Shown here in pieces: positions 17,038 through 26,277 of a stretch of DNA of 64,000 nucleotides (within the stretch, counting starts at the first letter, position 1; the number at the start of each line of letters is the position of its first letter). Location: positions 18,617 to 82,616 of the forward strand of contig JAVBLZ010000010.1 in the NCBI GenBank assembly GCA_031553045.1, written 5' to 3'. The position numbers were made by a program, and so were the translations under genes. Source of the DNA: CALXQW01 sp031553045. GTDB lineage: Bacteria > Verrucomicrobiota > Verrucomicrobiia > Opitutales > Intestinicryptomonadaceae. The notes beneath the pieces are model-generated. The model made no database searches, was not told the origin of the DNA, and worked only from the letters and a program-made list of their open reading frames with translations.

Positions 17038-18618
17038 ATGACAGATTTTTCTTGGAAAGATAAGGGCAGGGCATCGGGGGTTTTCCTGCACATTACAAGT
17101 TTGCCCTCTACTACGGGCATAGGCAATTTTGGCTCTTCATCAAAAATTTTTGCGGAATTTCTCGCCTCGGCGGGGTTTAAATATTGGCAGATATGCCCAA
17201 ATGGCCCTACGGGTTTTGGAGACTCCCCGTACCAGTCTTTTTCAGCATTTGCGGGCAATCCTTATTTTATAGATTTAGAGCCTCTGCGTGAGTTTGGCCT
17301 GCTTTCAGACGCAGATATGGCAACACTTTGTTCTTTACCACAGCACAGGTGCGACTATGAAAATATCTACAAAAAATTCCCGCCGCTTTTAAAACGGGCT
17401 TTTGAAAATTCCAAAAAAGATGCGGCAAAAATTTCCAAGCTTGAAAGTTTTTACGGTTTAAAATTTGCGGATTTTTGCAAAAGCAACGCTTATTGGTTGG
17501 ATTATTATGCGTATTTCATGGCTCTTAAAAACTTTTTCGGCGGTGCAAGTTGGGATACTTGGCCTGCGGAAATCAAATGTGTGGGGCGGTTCAAAAAATC
17601 AAAATTGTTTGCGGATAAAAAAATTTTGGACGAGTGCGAGTGCGTCAAATTCATTCAGTGGCTTTATTCTTGCTGTGAAAAAAGTTTCAGGCAAAACCTC
17701 GCCCAATGCGGTGTGGAGATTATCGCAGATATGCCAATATTCCTCTCTTACGACAGCGCCGATGTTTGGGAGCATCCTGAACTTTTTGACCTCGATGAAA
17801 GTTTGAAGCCAAACAATGTGGCGGGTGTTGGCCCCGACTATTTTTCAGAAAAAGGCCAGCTTTGGGGCAATCCGCTTTACGACTGGAAAAATCAGAAAAA
17901 GGAGCTTTATGAATTCTGGTTTAAGCGCATTGAAAAAGTTTTGAATTTTGCTTCGGTAATCAGGTTGGACCACTTTAGGGGTTTTGCCGATTATTGGGAA
18001 ATACCGTATGGCAGCATAGACGCAAGAAAAGGCAAGATGCGGCTTGGACCGGGGGTGGACTTTTTTGAACAAATGCGCAAAAAATTCCCCCAAGCAAAAT
18101 TTATCGCCGAAGATTTGGGGTTGCTCAGCCAGACTGCAATAAAACTTAGGGACGATATAAATATCCCCGCCATGACGGTTTTGCAGTTTGCTTTTGGTTG
18201 CACTGCCGATAATCCTTATTTGCCGCACAACCACAAGCCCACTTATGTCTGTTACACAGGCACGCATGACAACGACACCTCGTGCTCTTGGTACGAAACT
18301 CAGCCAGAGAAAACAAAGGACCACTTCCGCAGATATATGCGTGTTGACGGCTCTTGCGCAAATTGGGATATGATTTGTGCCGCCATGAAAAGCGTATCGT
18401 TTTTGGCGGTGCTTTTGCCGCAAGACATTCTTGGCTTGGGCGCTTGGGCGCGTTTCAACACCCCTGGCGAATCTCAGGGCAACTGGCAGTGGCGTCTTAC
18501 TTGGGAACTTTTTGAGGAGCTTAAAAAGAAAAAAGATTATCTGAAGGAGCTTAATGAGATGACTTTCAGATATACTCAAAGTTCTGCTGTAAAAAATTTT
18601 GAGTCAAATGGGGCATAG
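17038..18618 (+). CDS. malQ: 4-alpha-glucanotransferase (amylomaltase, GH77)
   Basis: 526 residues, the normal size for bacterial MalQ. It transfers alpha-1,4-glucan chains during maltodextrin and glycogen use in the cytoplasm. GH77 signatures are GDSPYQSFSAFAGNPYF near residue 60, ADMPIFLSYDSADVW near 230, RLDHFRGF with the probable nucleophile Asp311, and AEDLG with the probable acid/base Glu358; ARFNTPG near the C-terminus is also typical. It follows the OlsF-like gene by 17 bases. Together with the GH13 enzyme at 29093 it gives the cell alpha-glucan processing. It ends with TAG, which shows TAG is a normal stop here. Confidence 0.96.
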   Translation: MTDFSWKDKGRASGVFLHITSLPSTTGIGNFGSSSKIFAEFLASAGFKYWQICPNGPTGFGDSPYQSFSAFAGNPYFIDLEPLREFGLLSDADMATLCSLPQHRCDYENIYKKFPPLLKRAFENSKKDAAKISKLESFYGLKFADFCKSNAYWLDYYAYFMALKNFFGGASWDTWPAEIKCVGRFKKSKLFADKKILDECECVKFIQWLYSCCEKSFRQNLAQCGVEIIADMPIFLSYDSADVWEHPELFDLDESLKPNNVAGVGPDYFSEKGQLWGNPLYDWKNQKKELYEFWFKRIEKVLNFASVIRLDHFRGFADYWEIPYGSIDARKGKMRLGPGVDFFEQMRKKFPQAKFIAEDLGLLSQTAIKLRDDINIPAMTVLQFAFGCTADNPYLPHNHKPTYVCYTGTHDNDTSCSWYETQPEKTKDHFRRYMRVDGSCANWDMICAAMKSVSFLAVLLPQDILGLGAWARFNTPGESQGNWQWRLTWELFEELKKKKDYLKELNEMTFRYTQSSAVKNFESNGA

Positions 18619-18677
18619 GTTTTTCCCTCAAATAAAATAATGTTGCCTAAATTGAGAAAAGGGTATCTTTTAAAATC

Positions 18678-20450
18678 ATGCTGGAAAAGTTCAAACAAAA
18701 GCGTTTAAGCGGCATAGGTGCTTCCAATGGGATAGCCCAAGGTAAAGCCTTGCTCATCTTTCACAACAGCATTGACGTGCCTGCGTATGAAATTGCAGAC
18801 AGCTCAAGAGAAGCTGAAATGCACAGGTTTGAAAGCGCACTCGTAAAAACCAGACATGAAATTTTACACGTAAAAAAAGAAATCTCCCAACGAGTCGGGG
18901 AGCAAGAGGCGTCTATATTCGACGCTCATTTGCTCCTGCTGGAAGACGCCGCAATAATTCAAGAAACCATAGCCAGCTTTAATGAAAATTCTTTCAATAT
19001 AGATTATTGCTATATGAAAGTTGTTGAAAAATTCATCGGCGCATTCGGTGAAATTGACGACCCCTTTATCAGAGAGCGCATTGCCGACATCAAAGACGTG
19101 TCTCACAGAATGCTCGGCAATTTGCTTGGCAGCGATAACAGGCGCTCCATAAATATTACCGAGCCCGTCATACTTGTCGGCGAAGATTTTGCGCCTTCAG
19201 ATTTTGCCCTTGTGCCGAAAGATAAAATCTTGGCGCTCGTTACCGAGAGGGGCTCTAAGACCAGCCATAACGCAATTATAGCCAGATCTTTGGGCGTGCC
19301 CTGCGTGGTGGCAGTAACAAATCTTATTGAGCAAATCCGCAATTTTGACAACCTTTTGGTTGACGGCTACAACGGTGCGGTTGTAGTTAATCCCGATTCT
19401 GAAACCACACTAAAGTACGAACAGGTTGAGCGCATGCAGCGTGAGATGCGCCTCATTTTCGATACGTCTTTGCCCTACATTTCGGAAACTAAAGACGCAA
19501 GGCGCATAAATATTTCCGTGAATATAAATTCAGCCTTAGATATGCCTGAGCGCATAATGCCTTTTTGCGACGGCGTAGGGCTTTTTAGGACGGAAAACCT
19601 CTTTTTGGACAATGGCACATTTCTTGAAGAAGAACAGCAGTTTGAGGCTTATAGGTCGGCAGTGGTGAAGGCTCTGGGGCATCCTGTTGTCATACGTACG
19701 CTTGATTTGGGCGGAGATAAAAACTTCAATTTGCTAAAGATGCAGCATCCTGAAGAAAACCCTTTCATGGGTTACAGGGCGATAAGGTTTTGTCTGGATC
19801 ATGAAGATATTTTCTTGAAGCAAATTAGGGCGATTTTGCGGGCGGGGGCGTTTGGCCCTGTAAAAATAATGTTTCCCATGATAAGCTCTGTCAGAGAGAT
19901 TGAAAGAGCCAAAGATTTGGTTGATAGGGCAAAGGCGCAGTTGACTGCGGAAAATGTGAATTTTTCTAACACAGTGCAGGTGGGCGCAATGATTGAAGTG
20001 CCGTCTGCGGCTATGATAGTTGATTTGATTGCCGAATATGTTGACTTTATCAGCGTTGGCACTAACGACCTCATTCAATACATGATAGCCGTTGACAGGG
20101 TGAATGATAAAATAGCCTCTTTGTATGAGCCCATGCACCCCGGCGTTTTGCGTATGATGGATAAAATTGTTTCGGATGCGCATAAGGCAAACTTGCCTGT
20201 GAGCGTGTGCGGAGAGATGGCTTCAGACCCAATGTTCACTTCGCTCTTGATAGGCATGGGGGTTACGGAGTTTAGCATGGCGGCAAATCTGGTTAGTGAA
20301 ATTAAATTTTTGGTGCGCAAGATAAACTATGAAGACACAAAAAAATTGCGCTCTGAAGTCCTCAAATATAAAAGGGCGAGGGATATTGTTGCGGCATTGC
20401 GCAACTTCTATTTTGACAAGATGAAAGATTATCTAAACTTTTCAAAATAA
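18678..20450 (+). CDS. ptsI: Phosphoenolpyruvate-protein phosphotransferase (PTS enzyme I)
   Basis: 590 residues, close to the usual 570-580. Enzyme I takes phosphate from PEP and passes it to HPr. The swivelling His domain has GSKTSHNAIIARSLGVPC with the phosphorylated His197; the PEP-binding barrel has GVGLFRTENLFL and the C-terminal SVCGEMASDP with the catalytic Cys. No HPr or enzyme II lies in the window, so the phosphate acceptor is elsewhere, or the protein may serve a regulatory chain. The 59 bases before it are AT rich and could hold a promoter. The FAD oxidase gene follows by 9 bases. Confidence 0.95.
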   Translation: MLEKFKQKRLSGIGASNGIAQGKALLIFHNSIDVPAYEIADSSREAEMHRFESALVKTRHEILHVKKEISQRVGEQEASIFDAHLLLLEDAAIIQETIASFNENSFNIDYCYMKVVEKFIGAFGEIDDPFIRERIADIKDVSHRMLGNLLGSDNRRSINITEPVILVGEDFAPSDFALVPKDKILALVTERGSKTSHNAIIARSLGVPCVVAVTNLIEQIRNFDNLLVDGYNGAVVVNPDSETTLKYEQVERMQREMRLIFDTSLPYISETKDARRINISVNINSALDMPERIMPFCDGVGLFRTENLFLDNGTFLEEEQQFEAYRSAVVKALGHPVVIRTLDLGGDKNFNLLKMQHPEENPFMGYRAIRFCLDHEDIFLKQIRAILRAGAFGPVKIMFPMISSVREIERAKDLVDRAKAQLTAENVNFSNTVQVGAMIEVPSAAMIVDLIAEYVDFISVGTNDLIQYMIAVDRVNDKIASLYEPMHPGVLRMMDKIVSDAHKANLPVSVCGEMASDPMFTSLLIGMGVTEFSMAANLVSEIKFLVRKINYEDTKKLRSEVLKYKRARDIVAALRNFYFDKMKDYLNFSK

Positions 20451-20459
20451 ATTCTGACA

Positions 20460-21899
20460 ATGTCTTCAGATAACAATATTGAATCTTCGGCTTTGCAAAA
20501 ACTTGCGTCAAAGCTGAAAAACTCTCGGGTTTTAACCGATGAGGAAAGTCTTTTTTTTGCAGGCATAGACCACACAAGATATAGCTTTACGCCAAGTGCG
20601 CTTATAAAAATTTATCAAGATTCCGACGTTGGAGAGGTCTTGAAAATCGCAAACGAGTTTGGCGTAAAGGTAACCGTGAGGGGCGCAGGCACTGGCTGTG
20701 CGGGCGGAGCATTGCCGCACAAGGGCGGCTGGGTGATAGATTTAAGCGGGCTTGACGGTATAGAAATTCAGCCGCAAACCCAGCTTGCAAAAGTGGGCGC
20801 AGGCGCAATTACTGCCAATGTGGATATGGCTGCGGCAAAGCATGCTCTCTTTTATCCGCCAGACCCATCGTCTCACAAATATTGCTCTATAGGCGGCAAC
20901 ATAGCCTGCAATGCTGGGGGCTTGCGTGCCGCAAAATACGGCGTTACCAGAGACTACGTAATGGCTCTTGAAGGTTTTTTGCCCACGGGTGAATTTGTGA
21001 AATTTTCCAGACCGCTTAAAAAATTTTCGGCAGGGTTAAACTTGAAGGATTTGTGGATAAGTTCAGAAGGCATATTGGGCGTAATCACAAGCGCATATCT
21101 CAAACTGATAAGGCGGCCTTCGGAATTTAAAACGTATCTGTTTTTTTACGATTCAGAAAAATCCGCCCTGCAAAATGTCTTGGAAATTTTGGCTGCGGGG
21201 GTGTCGCCTTCCATAACTGAATTTATGGACGCCCAGACGGTCTATGCGGCGCGCAGTTATTGCAAAGATGTGGGCATTAAAGAAGGCATGAGCGTCTTGC
21301 TTGTGCAGCTAGACAACGCAAATCAAGATTTGCCCACGCAGGAAAAAATCCTTTTGGATTCAAGCTCAGGAAAGGTTGTGGCAATGCAGAAGGCCTCAAA
21401 TGAAATAGAGGCTGAAAATCTTTGGCAGATAAGGCGCAAATGCTCGCAAAGCATGTACGCCATTGCCGACAGCAAGCTAAGCCAAGACATAGTTTTGCCG
21501 CTAGATAAGGCGTCTGAATTTTTTGAATTTTTCAAAGCGTTGGGCGCTCGGCTTAATGTGCCAACGCCAACGTTTGGGCACGCCTTAGACGGCAACTACC
21601 ACATACACGCAATGTACGGCGGTGAAGACCCTGCGCAGACAAAAAATGCGAGGGAGCTTATGGATAAATCAATATTGAAGGCGATAGAGCTTGGCGGGGC
21701 TGTAAGCGGTGAGCATGGCATAGGTATTTTAAAAACCCGCTATATGTCTTACCAGCATAGCATAGCAGAGCTTGATTCTATGCGTAAAATCAAAAAAACC
21801 TTAGACCCGCAAGACATTCTTAATTCAGGCAAAATCTTGGAAGACTTTGACATATCAAAACACAAGCCCCTCAAGAATATCAAACTCCCTTGGGATTGA
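20460..21899 (+). CDS. FAD-binding oxidoreductase, glycolate oxidase GlcD/D-lactate dehydrogenase family
   Basis: 479 residues of the vanillyl-alcohol-oxidase-type flavoprotein fold. The FAD domain has VRGAGTGCAGGALPHKGGW (about 79-97), YPPDPSSHKYCSIGGNIACN (about 138-157) and GGLRAAKYG; the substrate domain ends with the characteristic SGEHGIGILKTRYM and LDPQDILNSGKI. Members oxidise glycolate, D-lactate or other 2-hydroxy acids. GlcE/GlcF-like partner subunits are not adjacent, so a single-subunit D-lactate dehydrogenase-like enzyme is equally possible. It is in a probable operon with ptsI. Confidence 0.9.
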   Translation: MSSDNNIESSALQKLASKLKNSRVLTDEESLFFAGIDHTRYSFTPSALIKIYQDSDVGEVLKIANEFGVKVTVRGAGTGCAGGALPHKGGWVIDLSGLDGIEIQPQTQLAKVGAGAITANVDMAAAKHALFYPPDPSSHKYCSIGGNIACNAGGLRAAKYGVTRDYVMALEGFLPTGEFVKFSRPLKKFSAGLNLKDLWISSEGILGVITSAYLKLIRRPSEFKTYLFFYDSEKSALQNVLEILAAGVSPSITEFMDAQTVYAARSYCKDVGIKEGMSVLLVQLDNANQDLPTQEKILLDSSSGKVVAMQKASNEIEAENLWQIRRKCSQSMYAIADSKLSQDIVLPLDKASEFFEFFKALGARLNVPTPTFGHALDGNYHIHAMYGGEDPAQTKNARELMDKSILKAIELGGAVSGEHGIGILKTRYMSYQHSIAELDSMRKIKKTLDPQDILNSGKILEDFDISKHKPLKNIKLPWD

Positions 21900-22006
21900 T
21901 TGTGCCTAAACCGTTTAAGCTTTACAATAAGAGATGCGACAGTTTTATTAACAGCAGAGTGTAGAAAGATGAATTATGTTCAAATTTAAAAATCCAGATT
22001 AAAACT

Positions 22007-22780
22007 ATGAATGAGACCTTAAACGCAGTCTATGTTTTAGACAAAAAATTATTGAATTTGGCAAAACTTTCCATTGCAAGCCTGCGTTTTTTTCATCCTG
22101 AGGCAAATATATACGTGTTGTCCACAGCGCCGATAGACAGCATTGAAAATGTAAAAAACATAGTCATAGACCCCCAGAAAAAATTTAGGCGCAGGGGTAA
22201 AAAAGACAGGATTTCCGATGCTGCATATCTTAAGCTTTATATCCCCGAATTTGTGCCTGAGCGCAAAGTGCTTTTCATAGACGCCGACACTGTGGTGCAA
22301 GCGCCCTTAGACGAGCTTTGGGCGCAAAAATGTGAATATATATGTGCGGTAGAATTGGCTTGGGGTTGGCGGGAAAGGTGCAAGGAGCTTAATATTTCAA
22401 AATACGCAATATCGGGCATGATGCTCATGAATTGCGAGAATCTGCTCAAAGATAATTTCCGCCAAAAATGTCTTGCCAAAATGGAGAATCTTTCAGTTGC
22501 AGAATGGAGTCATGAAGAGACGTTGATTAATGCGGCTTACAATGATAAAATTAATTTTATAGACCAAAAATTCAACTACTGTAATGCGAGAACATATGAC
22601 AACCCCATCCCCATAGAAGATGCCGTGATACTGCATTATGTGGGCGGTAGGCGTTTCAAAAAACAGATGTATGAAAATAAATTTTTGTGTAGAAATATAA
22701 AATTTAAAAAACCCTACAACAATCGAATCGGCAAGGTGATTTACTACATCAAAGAGAAATTTTTTAATGCTCCTATATGA
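22007..22780 (+). CDS. Glycosyltransferase family 8 protein
   Basis: 257 residues. The N-terminal Rossmann-like domain starts VYVLDKKLLNLAKLSIASL, and the metal/nucleotide-sugar DxD motif is Asp92-Ala-Asp94 in FIDADTVV. A typical GT8 late segment is LHYVGGRRFKK. GT8 enzymes use UDP-glucose or UDP-galactose in LPS or surface glycan synthesis. It stands first in a short run with a methyltransferase and a DUF115-like protein, all on the same strand, which supports a surface-polysaccharide role. Acceptor unknown. The start has no clear Shine-Dalgarno sequence. Confidence 0.85.
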   Translation: MNETLNAVYVLDKKLLNLAKLSIASLRFFHPEANIYVLSTAPIDSIENVKNIVIDPQKKFRRRGKKDRISDAAYLKLYIPEFVPERKVLFIDADTVVQAPLDELWAQKCEYICAVELAWGWRERCKELNISKYAISGMMLMNCENLLKDNFRQKCLAKMENLSVAEWSHEETLINAAYNDKINFIDQKFNYCNARTYDNPIPIEDAVILHYVGGRRFKKQMYENKFLCRNIKFKKPYNNRIGKVIYYIKEKFFNAPI

Positions 22781-22835
22781 GCGATAGATTTTTTGGGAGA
22801 TTTTTAAAAACTAAATTCCACTTTCAAATCACAAC

Positions 22836-22862
22836 TTGACTAAGATTATAGCCCCATAATAT
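22836..22862 (+). promoter_or_regulatory. Candidate promoter of the methyltransferase gene at 22879
   Basis: TTGACT (22836-22841) and TAATAT (22857-22862) are separated by 15 bases, a short spacer. The surroundings are very AT rich and the ATG is 16 bases downstream, so the leader would be short. Confidence 0.3.
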
Positions 22863-22878
22863 TACTATTATAATAAAT

Positions 22879-23595
22879 ATGAGCAAAGACAATTCATCAG
22901 ACACTGTAAACGATACGGATAAAAATATTCGTGATAAAAAATATACGGAACTTTACAAAGAGCTTCATGAAAATGACGAGCGCTATGGAGAAAGTTCCGT
23001 CGGTTTTTTGGGAGAGGCAAAGATTCTGGTGGACTTTGTGAAGCCTAAAACGGTTTTAGATTTCGGATGTGGAAAGGGCGCACTGCTTGCAAGGCTTGCG
23101 GAACACTTCCCCCAGATAAACTTTTTCGGCTATGACCCTTCAATAAAAGGGCGGGAAAAAATCCCGGTAGAAAAAGCGGATATGATAATAAATACCGATG
23201 TGCTAGAGCATATTCCAGAAAATATTATTGAAAATGTGGTAGAGCAAATTGCTGGTCTTTCTCAAAAAGTATTTTTTGTTTTGCACCATGCAGAGGCGGG
23301 GGAATTTTTATCCAACGGCGAAAATGCACATTGCACAATCAAGCCTCCGGAATGGTATCATAAAATGTTTTCAAAATATTTTGACGTAGTAACACCTTTG
23401 CCGTGTCGAGAAAAAATACGTTCAGCCGTGGTTACATTCACGCTGCCCGACGATGTCAAGGCGGCATATTTAAAATCGGTAAATAGCAATTTTATCCCGA
23501 GGTGGCTGGGCTTTATTATCTGTGCATTCATCTTCAATAGAAAGCGCAGAAAGTATTTTAGGCTAAAATACGTCAAACTGAAAAATAACGATTAG
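22879..23595 (+). CDS. Class I SAM-dependent methyltransferase
   Basis: 238 residues. The SAM-binding motif I is VLDFGCGKGALLARL (about residues 56-70), motif II is FFGYDPS, and the acidic post-motif segment is NTDVLEHIP, as in the UbiE/methyltransferase-11/23 group. The C-terminus is basic (NRKRRKYFRLKYVKLKNND) and could touch the membrane or an anionic glycan. Position between a GT8 enzyme and a DUF115-like protein suggests glycan or lipid-linked sugar methylation; this is inference. It ends with TAG. Confidence 0.85.
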   Translation: MSKDNSSDTVNDTDKNIRDKKYTELYKELHENDERYGESSVGFLGEAKILVDFVKPKTVLDFGCGKGALLARLAEHFPQINFFGYDPSIKGREKIPVEKADMIINTDVLEHIPENIIENVVEQIAGLSQKVFFVLHHAEAGEFLSNGENAHCTIKPPEWYHKMFSKYFDVVTPLPCREKIRSAVVTFTLPDDVKAAYLKSVNSNFIPRWLGFIICAFIFNRKRRKYFRLKYVKLKNND

Positions 23596-23615
23596 CTATT
23601 TATTAATAAAAAACT

Positions 23616-24389
23616 ATGTCTAAAATATTGAAATCTATTTTTGAAGTTCGGAATGAAGGCTACAAAAAACGCCTTACGATTCTGGGGATGAATTTTAGAT
23701 TTTCGGCAATGTCAAAAAGTCGGGAGATTTATTTGCAGACCCGCTTGGCAAATGCAGTTTTTAATTTGCACTCTCATACTTTCCCAAAGTATAAGGGCGT
23801 AAATAAAGGCAAAGATATTGTGATTGTTGCAACGGGCCCCAGTTTGTCAAAATATAAACCTATTGAAGGCGCAATACACATAGGTTTAAACGGGGCTATA
23901 GAGCAAAATATTGCAGATTTAGACTGCCTTTTTGTGCAAGATTTTACGGGCAAAAATTCTGAAAGGGCAAAGGCTTTTGTGTCTTATAGGGCAGGCGTGT
24001 GTGAAAAATTTTTCGGCATAGTGCCATATTTTGAAAAGAGCAATATACCCGAACATATCGTGGCGGAAGCCGGCGCAAAGCAGTATTACGCAACTGAAGA
24101 AGGTTTCAATTTGGATATATCCACAAGTGAGCTGCCGGCTTTGGGCTCGGTTGCTTTTGCCGCACTTTCATTTGCGCTTTGGACACAGCCCAAGCGCATA
24201 TATCTCGTGGGTTGCGATTGCACTCATGGCTATTTTAACGCAACTCCAAACCTAAGCAGGGCGCTGAAATTCTCTCTTAAAGGCTGGTTTGATTTCAAAA
24301 AATTTGCGCTTATACATTATCCAGATGTAGAAATTATTTCCTTAAACCCCGTTGGGCTGAAGGGTCTTTTCACAGATATAGATCAATAG
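23616..24389 (+). CDS. DUF115/Maf-like putative glycan-modifying protein
   Basis: 257 residues, no signal peptide. The clearest signature is VIVATGPSLSKY (about 69-80), the nucleotide-sugar loop found in DUF115/Maf-type glycosyltransferase-like proteins, and LVGCDCTHGYF (about 192-202) matches their second conserved strand. The N-terminus is basic and probably binds an acceptor. It is the last gene of the GT8-methyltransferase run and ends with TAG before a bidirectional terminator. A sugar-transfer role at the cell surface is likely but unproven; a sialyltransferase-like fold is the alternative. Confidence 0.55.
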   Translation: MSKILKSIFEVRNEGYKKRLTILGMNFRFSAMSKSREIYLQTRLANAVFNLHSHTFPKYKGVNKGKDIVIVATGPSLSKYKPIEGAIHIGLNGAIEQNIADLDCLFVQDFTGKNSERAKAFVSYRAGVCEKFFGIVPYFEKSNIPEHIVAEAGAKQYYATEEGFNLDISTSELPALGSVAFAALSFALWTQPKRIYLVGCDCTHGYFNATPNLSRALKFSLKGWFDFKKFALIHYPDVEIISLNPVGLKGLFTDIDQ

Positions 24390-24427
24390 ATTGCGCACAT
24401 AAAAAATTTGCGCAAAAACTTAAAATA

Positions 24428-24463
24428 AAAAACTTGGCGCTCTTTAAAAGTGCCAAGTTTTTT
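24428..24463. terminator. Bidirectional terminator between convergent genes
   Basis: AACTTGGC (24431-24438) pairs with GCCAAGTT (24452-24459), extended by flanking A and T runs on both sides, so it can stop transcription from either direction. It lies between the DUF115-like gene and the minus-strand ligase gene. Confidence 0.85.
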
Positions 24464-24487
24464 GTTGGTCGCATAAGGTACTTAACT

Positions 24488-26146
24488 TCAAACTTCTCTT
24501 GCAATTTTTTGCACTGAGGCAATATCCAGCTTGCCTGCGCCAAGCACGGGGATTTTTTCTATACGCTTGTACACCTTGGGTATCCAGAGGTTGGAAATTC
24601 CTTCAAGCGCCAAAGCGTGCCTTAGATTCTGCATATCCACATCTATTGACGCTACCAGCACAAGGCATTCGCCTTTATTTTCGTCCTCTCTTGAGGCTAT
24701 TGCAATCGTGGGCGCTTCAGAATCTTCCTGCCCGAGCAATTTTATAATGCGCTCCTCAATGAGCGTATGCGGAACCATCTCGCCGCCGATTTTTGAAAAA
24801 CGTGCCAAGCGCCCTTTTATAAAGATAAAACCGTCTCTATCCAAAGAGGCTATATCGCCCGTAATCAGCCAGCCGTCTTTAAATTTTTCTGCGTTTTGTT
24901 CAGGCATATTGAGGTATCCGCCAAATATGCTCGCCCCTCTCAAACAGAGTATGCCGTCTGTGCCGTAGGGCAGAATTTCGTGGGTTTCTGGGCTCATGAT
25001 GCAGGCCTGCAATCCGCCCCAAAGTTGGCCGACAGAGTTTGCCCTTGTGTCCGGCTTAAAACCTCTGTACTCATTTTCAGGAGAGTCGGGGTATAAATTC
25101 ACGCTGACAACAGGGCTCGCTTCCGTAAGGCCGTAACCAACCTTGTAATGACTGTTGGGGAATTTCTTTTCCCAAAGCTCCATAAAACCGTCAGGTGTTT
25201 TTTCTGCGCCGGCGATTACGGTGTAAAGACTCTTGGCGTCTTCAGGATTGCCTTTTTTAAGATATGAGCGCAGAAACGTGGGCGTGCTTATTAAAACCGT
25301 AGAGCCGCCTTTTTTCATGGCGTCAAAATTATGCGCAACCTCAAGCGGGCTTTGAACGGCAACTTGCTTGTGTCCGAAAATGCAGCAAAACCAAAGCTGT
25401 ATGCTCTGCCCAAAACTGTGGAAAAGCGGTAGATTTGCGTGCAATATGTCGTCTTTGTTGATGATATAAATAATATCCATCTGGATACAGTTTGCCATTA
25501 TGTTTTTATGAGACAAAATGGCGGCTTTGGGCATGCCTTCAGAGCCGCTAGTGAAGATTACCGACGCCTCTTTATCGCCGCCTTCGGTAGGGATATTCTC
25601 AAGCTTTTTTAATAGACAAGTTGGCAGAAGTTTTATTTTTAAAAGTTTTTTTACAATGGCAGCTTTGCCGATTTTTTTGAGAACTTCTGCGATGTCATAA
25701 AAGTTTTGCGTCCAAGGATAGTTGGGCATTTTTGCCTCAACTTTTTCTCGCACTTTGTTAGAACCAATAATGCACCTCAAAGAAACCCTGTCTATGCAAG
25801 CTTGTGCGGCTTCGGGGCCCATAGTGAAATTGTAGTTTACACTCACCTTGTTTGCCATTTGCACCGCCAGATTCACTGCAATACCAGGGATGCCGGAAGG
25901 AAGCGCAATGCCTATGCGCTTTTCATTGGGGAACTCTTTGACGATAAAATCTTTTAAAGCCAGCGCCATTGCAAGAACCATTCCCTGATTAAATTTTTTA
26001 TCCAAAGAATAATCGTAAATGAAGGCGGCGGAGTTGTTTTTTGAAAGTTTGTCAAGGGCTGCATCGGCAAGATTCTTGCCTAACATAGGATGGGTATAAA
26101 ATTTATCCATCCCCATATCTAAAATCTTATCGTCTATAATCTTCAT
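24488..26146 (-). CDS. AMP-dependent acyl-CoA/acyl-ACP synthetase
   Basis: 552 residues of the ANL adenylating superfamily. The phosphate-binding loop is FTSGSEGMPKA (about 200-210), the aromatic/adenine motif is YGLTEASPV (about 336-344), and the hinge region is WLITGDIASLDRDGFIFIKGR; the catalytic C-terminal lysine is likely in LGAGKLD. The sequence resembles the ligase half of Aas, which recycles 2-acyl-lysophospholipids or activates fatty acids on ACP. No PlsC half is fused and no partner gene is adjacent. It is transcribed alone, away from the FtsB-like gene. Confidence 0.85.
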   Translation of the reverse strand: MKIIDDKILDMGMDKFYTHPMLGKNLADAALDKLSKNNSAAFIYDYSLDKKFNQGMVLAMALALKDFIVKEFPNEKRIGIALPSGIPGIAVNLAVQMANKVSVNYNFTMGPEAAQACIDRVSLRCIIGSNKVREKVEAKMPNYPWTQNFYDIAEVLKKIGKAAIVKKLLKIKLLPTCLLKKLENIPTEGGDKEASVIFTSGSEGMPKAAILSHKNIMANCIQMDIIYIINKDDILHANLPLFHSFGQSIQLWFCCIFGHKQVAVQSPLEVAHNFDAMKKGGSTVLISTPTFLRSYLKKGNPEDAKSLYTVIAGAEKTPDGFMELWEKKFPNSHYKVGYGLTEASPVVSVNLYPDSPENEYRGFKPDTRANSVGQLWGGLQACIMSPETHEILPYGTDGILCLRGASIFGGYLNMPEQNAEKFKDGWLITGDIASLDRDGFIFIKGRLARFSKIGGEMVPHTLIEERIIKLLGQEDSEAPTIAIASREDENKGECLVLVASIDVDMQNLRHALALEGISNLWIPKVYKRIEKIPVLGAGKLDIASVQKIAREV

Positions 26147-26155
26147 TATAAGTTC

Positions 26156-26184
26156 ATTCTGGAGAGATTCAAAATTCTAGTCAA
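26156..26184 (-). promoter_or_regulatory. Candidate promoter of the acyl-CoA/acyl-ACP synthetase gene
   Basis: On the minus strand TTGACT (26184-26179) and CAGAAT (26161-26156) are 17 bases apart. This places a start about 10 bases before the ATG at 26146. Confidence 0.4.
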
Positions 26185-26277
26185 AGAAAATGTGCAGGAA
26201 TGCGGGTTTTTTTCAAATGTTCAGAATATGTCTTTACAGTAGGGATTTATTGGATTTAAAGTAATTTGAAAATATAG

